Positions 23,051-23,282 of a stretch of 23,282 nt of DNA are shown here, in pieces. The stretch lies in the NCBI GenBank assembly GCA_934254815.1, contig CAKQME010000021.1, forward strand, positions 1-23,282, written 5' to 3'. The DNA comes from an uncultured Clostridia bacterium (GTDB lineage: Bacteria; Bacillota; Clostridia; Christensenellales; Borkfalkiaceae). The stretch's first letter is position 1, and every line of letters begins with the position of its first letter. Made by a program: the position numbers and the translations under genes. The notes beneath the pieces are model-generated. The model saw only the letters and a program-made list of their open reading frames with translations, ran no database searches and was not told the DNA's origin.

Positions 23051-23090
23051 AAACGTGACGGTTCGTCAGATTATCGCGACTTAATTCAAC

Positions 23091-23119
23091 GAGATTCTTC
23101 GTTTCACTCAGAATGACAT
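23091..23119 (-). repeat. REP-like repeat, inverted copy after spoIIE
   Basis: The reverse complement reads ATGTCATTCTGA, seven variable bases, then GAAGAATCTC. This matches the repeat ends at 20523-20551 outside the seven-base middle. It points in the opposite orientation and lies about 40 bases after the spoIIE stop. With the following TGTCAT at 23137 it forms an inverted junction around an AT-rich stretch that might also help terminate spoIIE transcription. Confidence 0.7.
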
Positions 23120-23136
23120 ATTTTATTTATTTTTTC

Positions 23137-23276
23137 TGTCATATTGTCAATGACGAGAGAGCAGACTTGCTTGCAAGGGTCTGCGAACGAAGATATTCAT
23201 AAGGTGCTGCCTTTATTGCGAAACAATAAAGGCAAAACTATTGTTTAAACGCTTTTGGCGTTTAAGCGCCGAATAG
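23137..23276. repeat. Structured repeat, copy 2 (140 bp, three hairpins)
   Basis: Direct-orientation copy of 20293-20431, on the far side of spoIIE. All three stems are preserved; substitutions fall in loops, in unpaired segments or as the compensated pair GCAGAC/GTCTGC. After the shared GAATAG the sequence becomes CGGTAA and the window ends, so the true right boundary of this copy is not visible. Confidence 0.85.
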
Positions 23277-23282
23277 CGGTAA

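Overview
The window looks like a chromosomal segment of a low-to-medium GC Firmicute, most likely an uncultured member of the Clostridia. The reasons are a SpoIIE homologue, group II ECF transporter genes next to truA, good sigma-A-type promoters with 17-bp spacers, Shine-Dalgarno sites of the GGAGG type, and a TuaG/EpsF/EpsG-flavoured polysaccharide cluster. No species can be named from the sequence alone.

Left part (1-4360). A large serine recombinase (220-1719, + strand) is probably the terminal gene of a mobile element whose body lies left of the window. It is followed by about 330 gene-free bases containing a long nested inverted repeat. A tRNA-Ser(GGA) on the - strand has its 3' end facing the recombinase. 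Next come gap (GAPDH), with a clear promoter and a 16-bp perfect terminator stem; a small HTH-like protein of unknown function on the - strand; and a 65-residue protein of unknown function on the + strand.

Middle part (4326-16775). Twelve genes on the - strand form one tightly packed operon, with most junctions overlapping or only a few bases apart. It runs from a promoter at 16747-16775 to an intrinsic terminator at 4326-4353. In order of transcription the products are: PLP sugar aminotransferase, initiating phosphoglycosyl transferase, GT2, three GT-B glycosyltransferases with an EpsG-like polymerase between the second and third, polysaccharide deacetylase, FemAB/GNAT-like acyltransferase, Wzx-type flippase, UDP-glucuronate 4-epimerase and UDP-glucose 6-dehydrogenase. 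Together they would start, extend, flip and polymerise an acidic (uronate-containing) cell-surface polysaccharide. The deacetylase/acyltransferase pair could tailor its amino groups. No chain-length regulator or tyrosine kinase is seen.

Right part (16813-23282). Divergent from the operon is ecfA1-ecfA2-ecfT-truA (+ strand), with overlapping or nearly contiguous genes and a short leader that contains an intrinsic terminator. A 589-base gene-free region then holds several repeat families, followed by a large spoIIE and a second copy of the longest repeat at the window end. The two copies of this ~140-bp repeat keep three hairpins, and one stem carries a compensatory A-T to G-C change, so it is probably a structured RNA or a hairpin-based mobile repeat.
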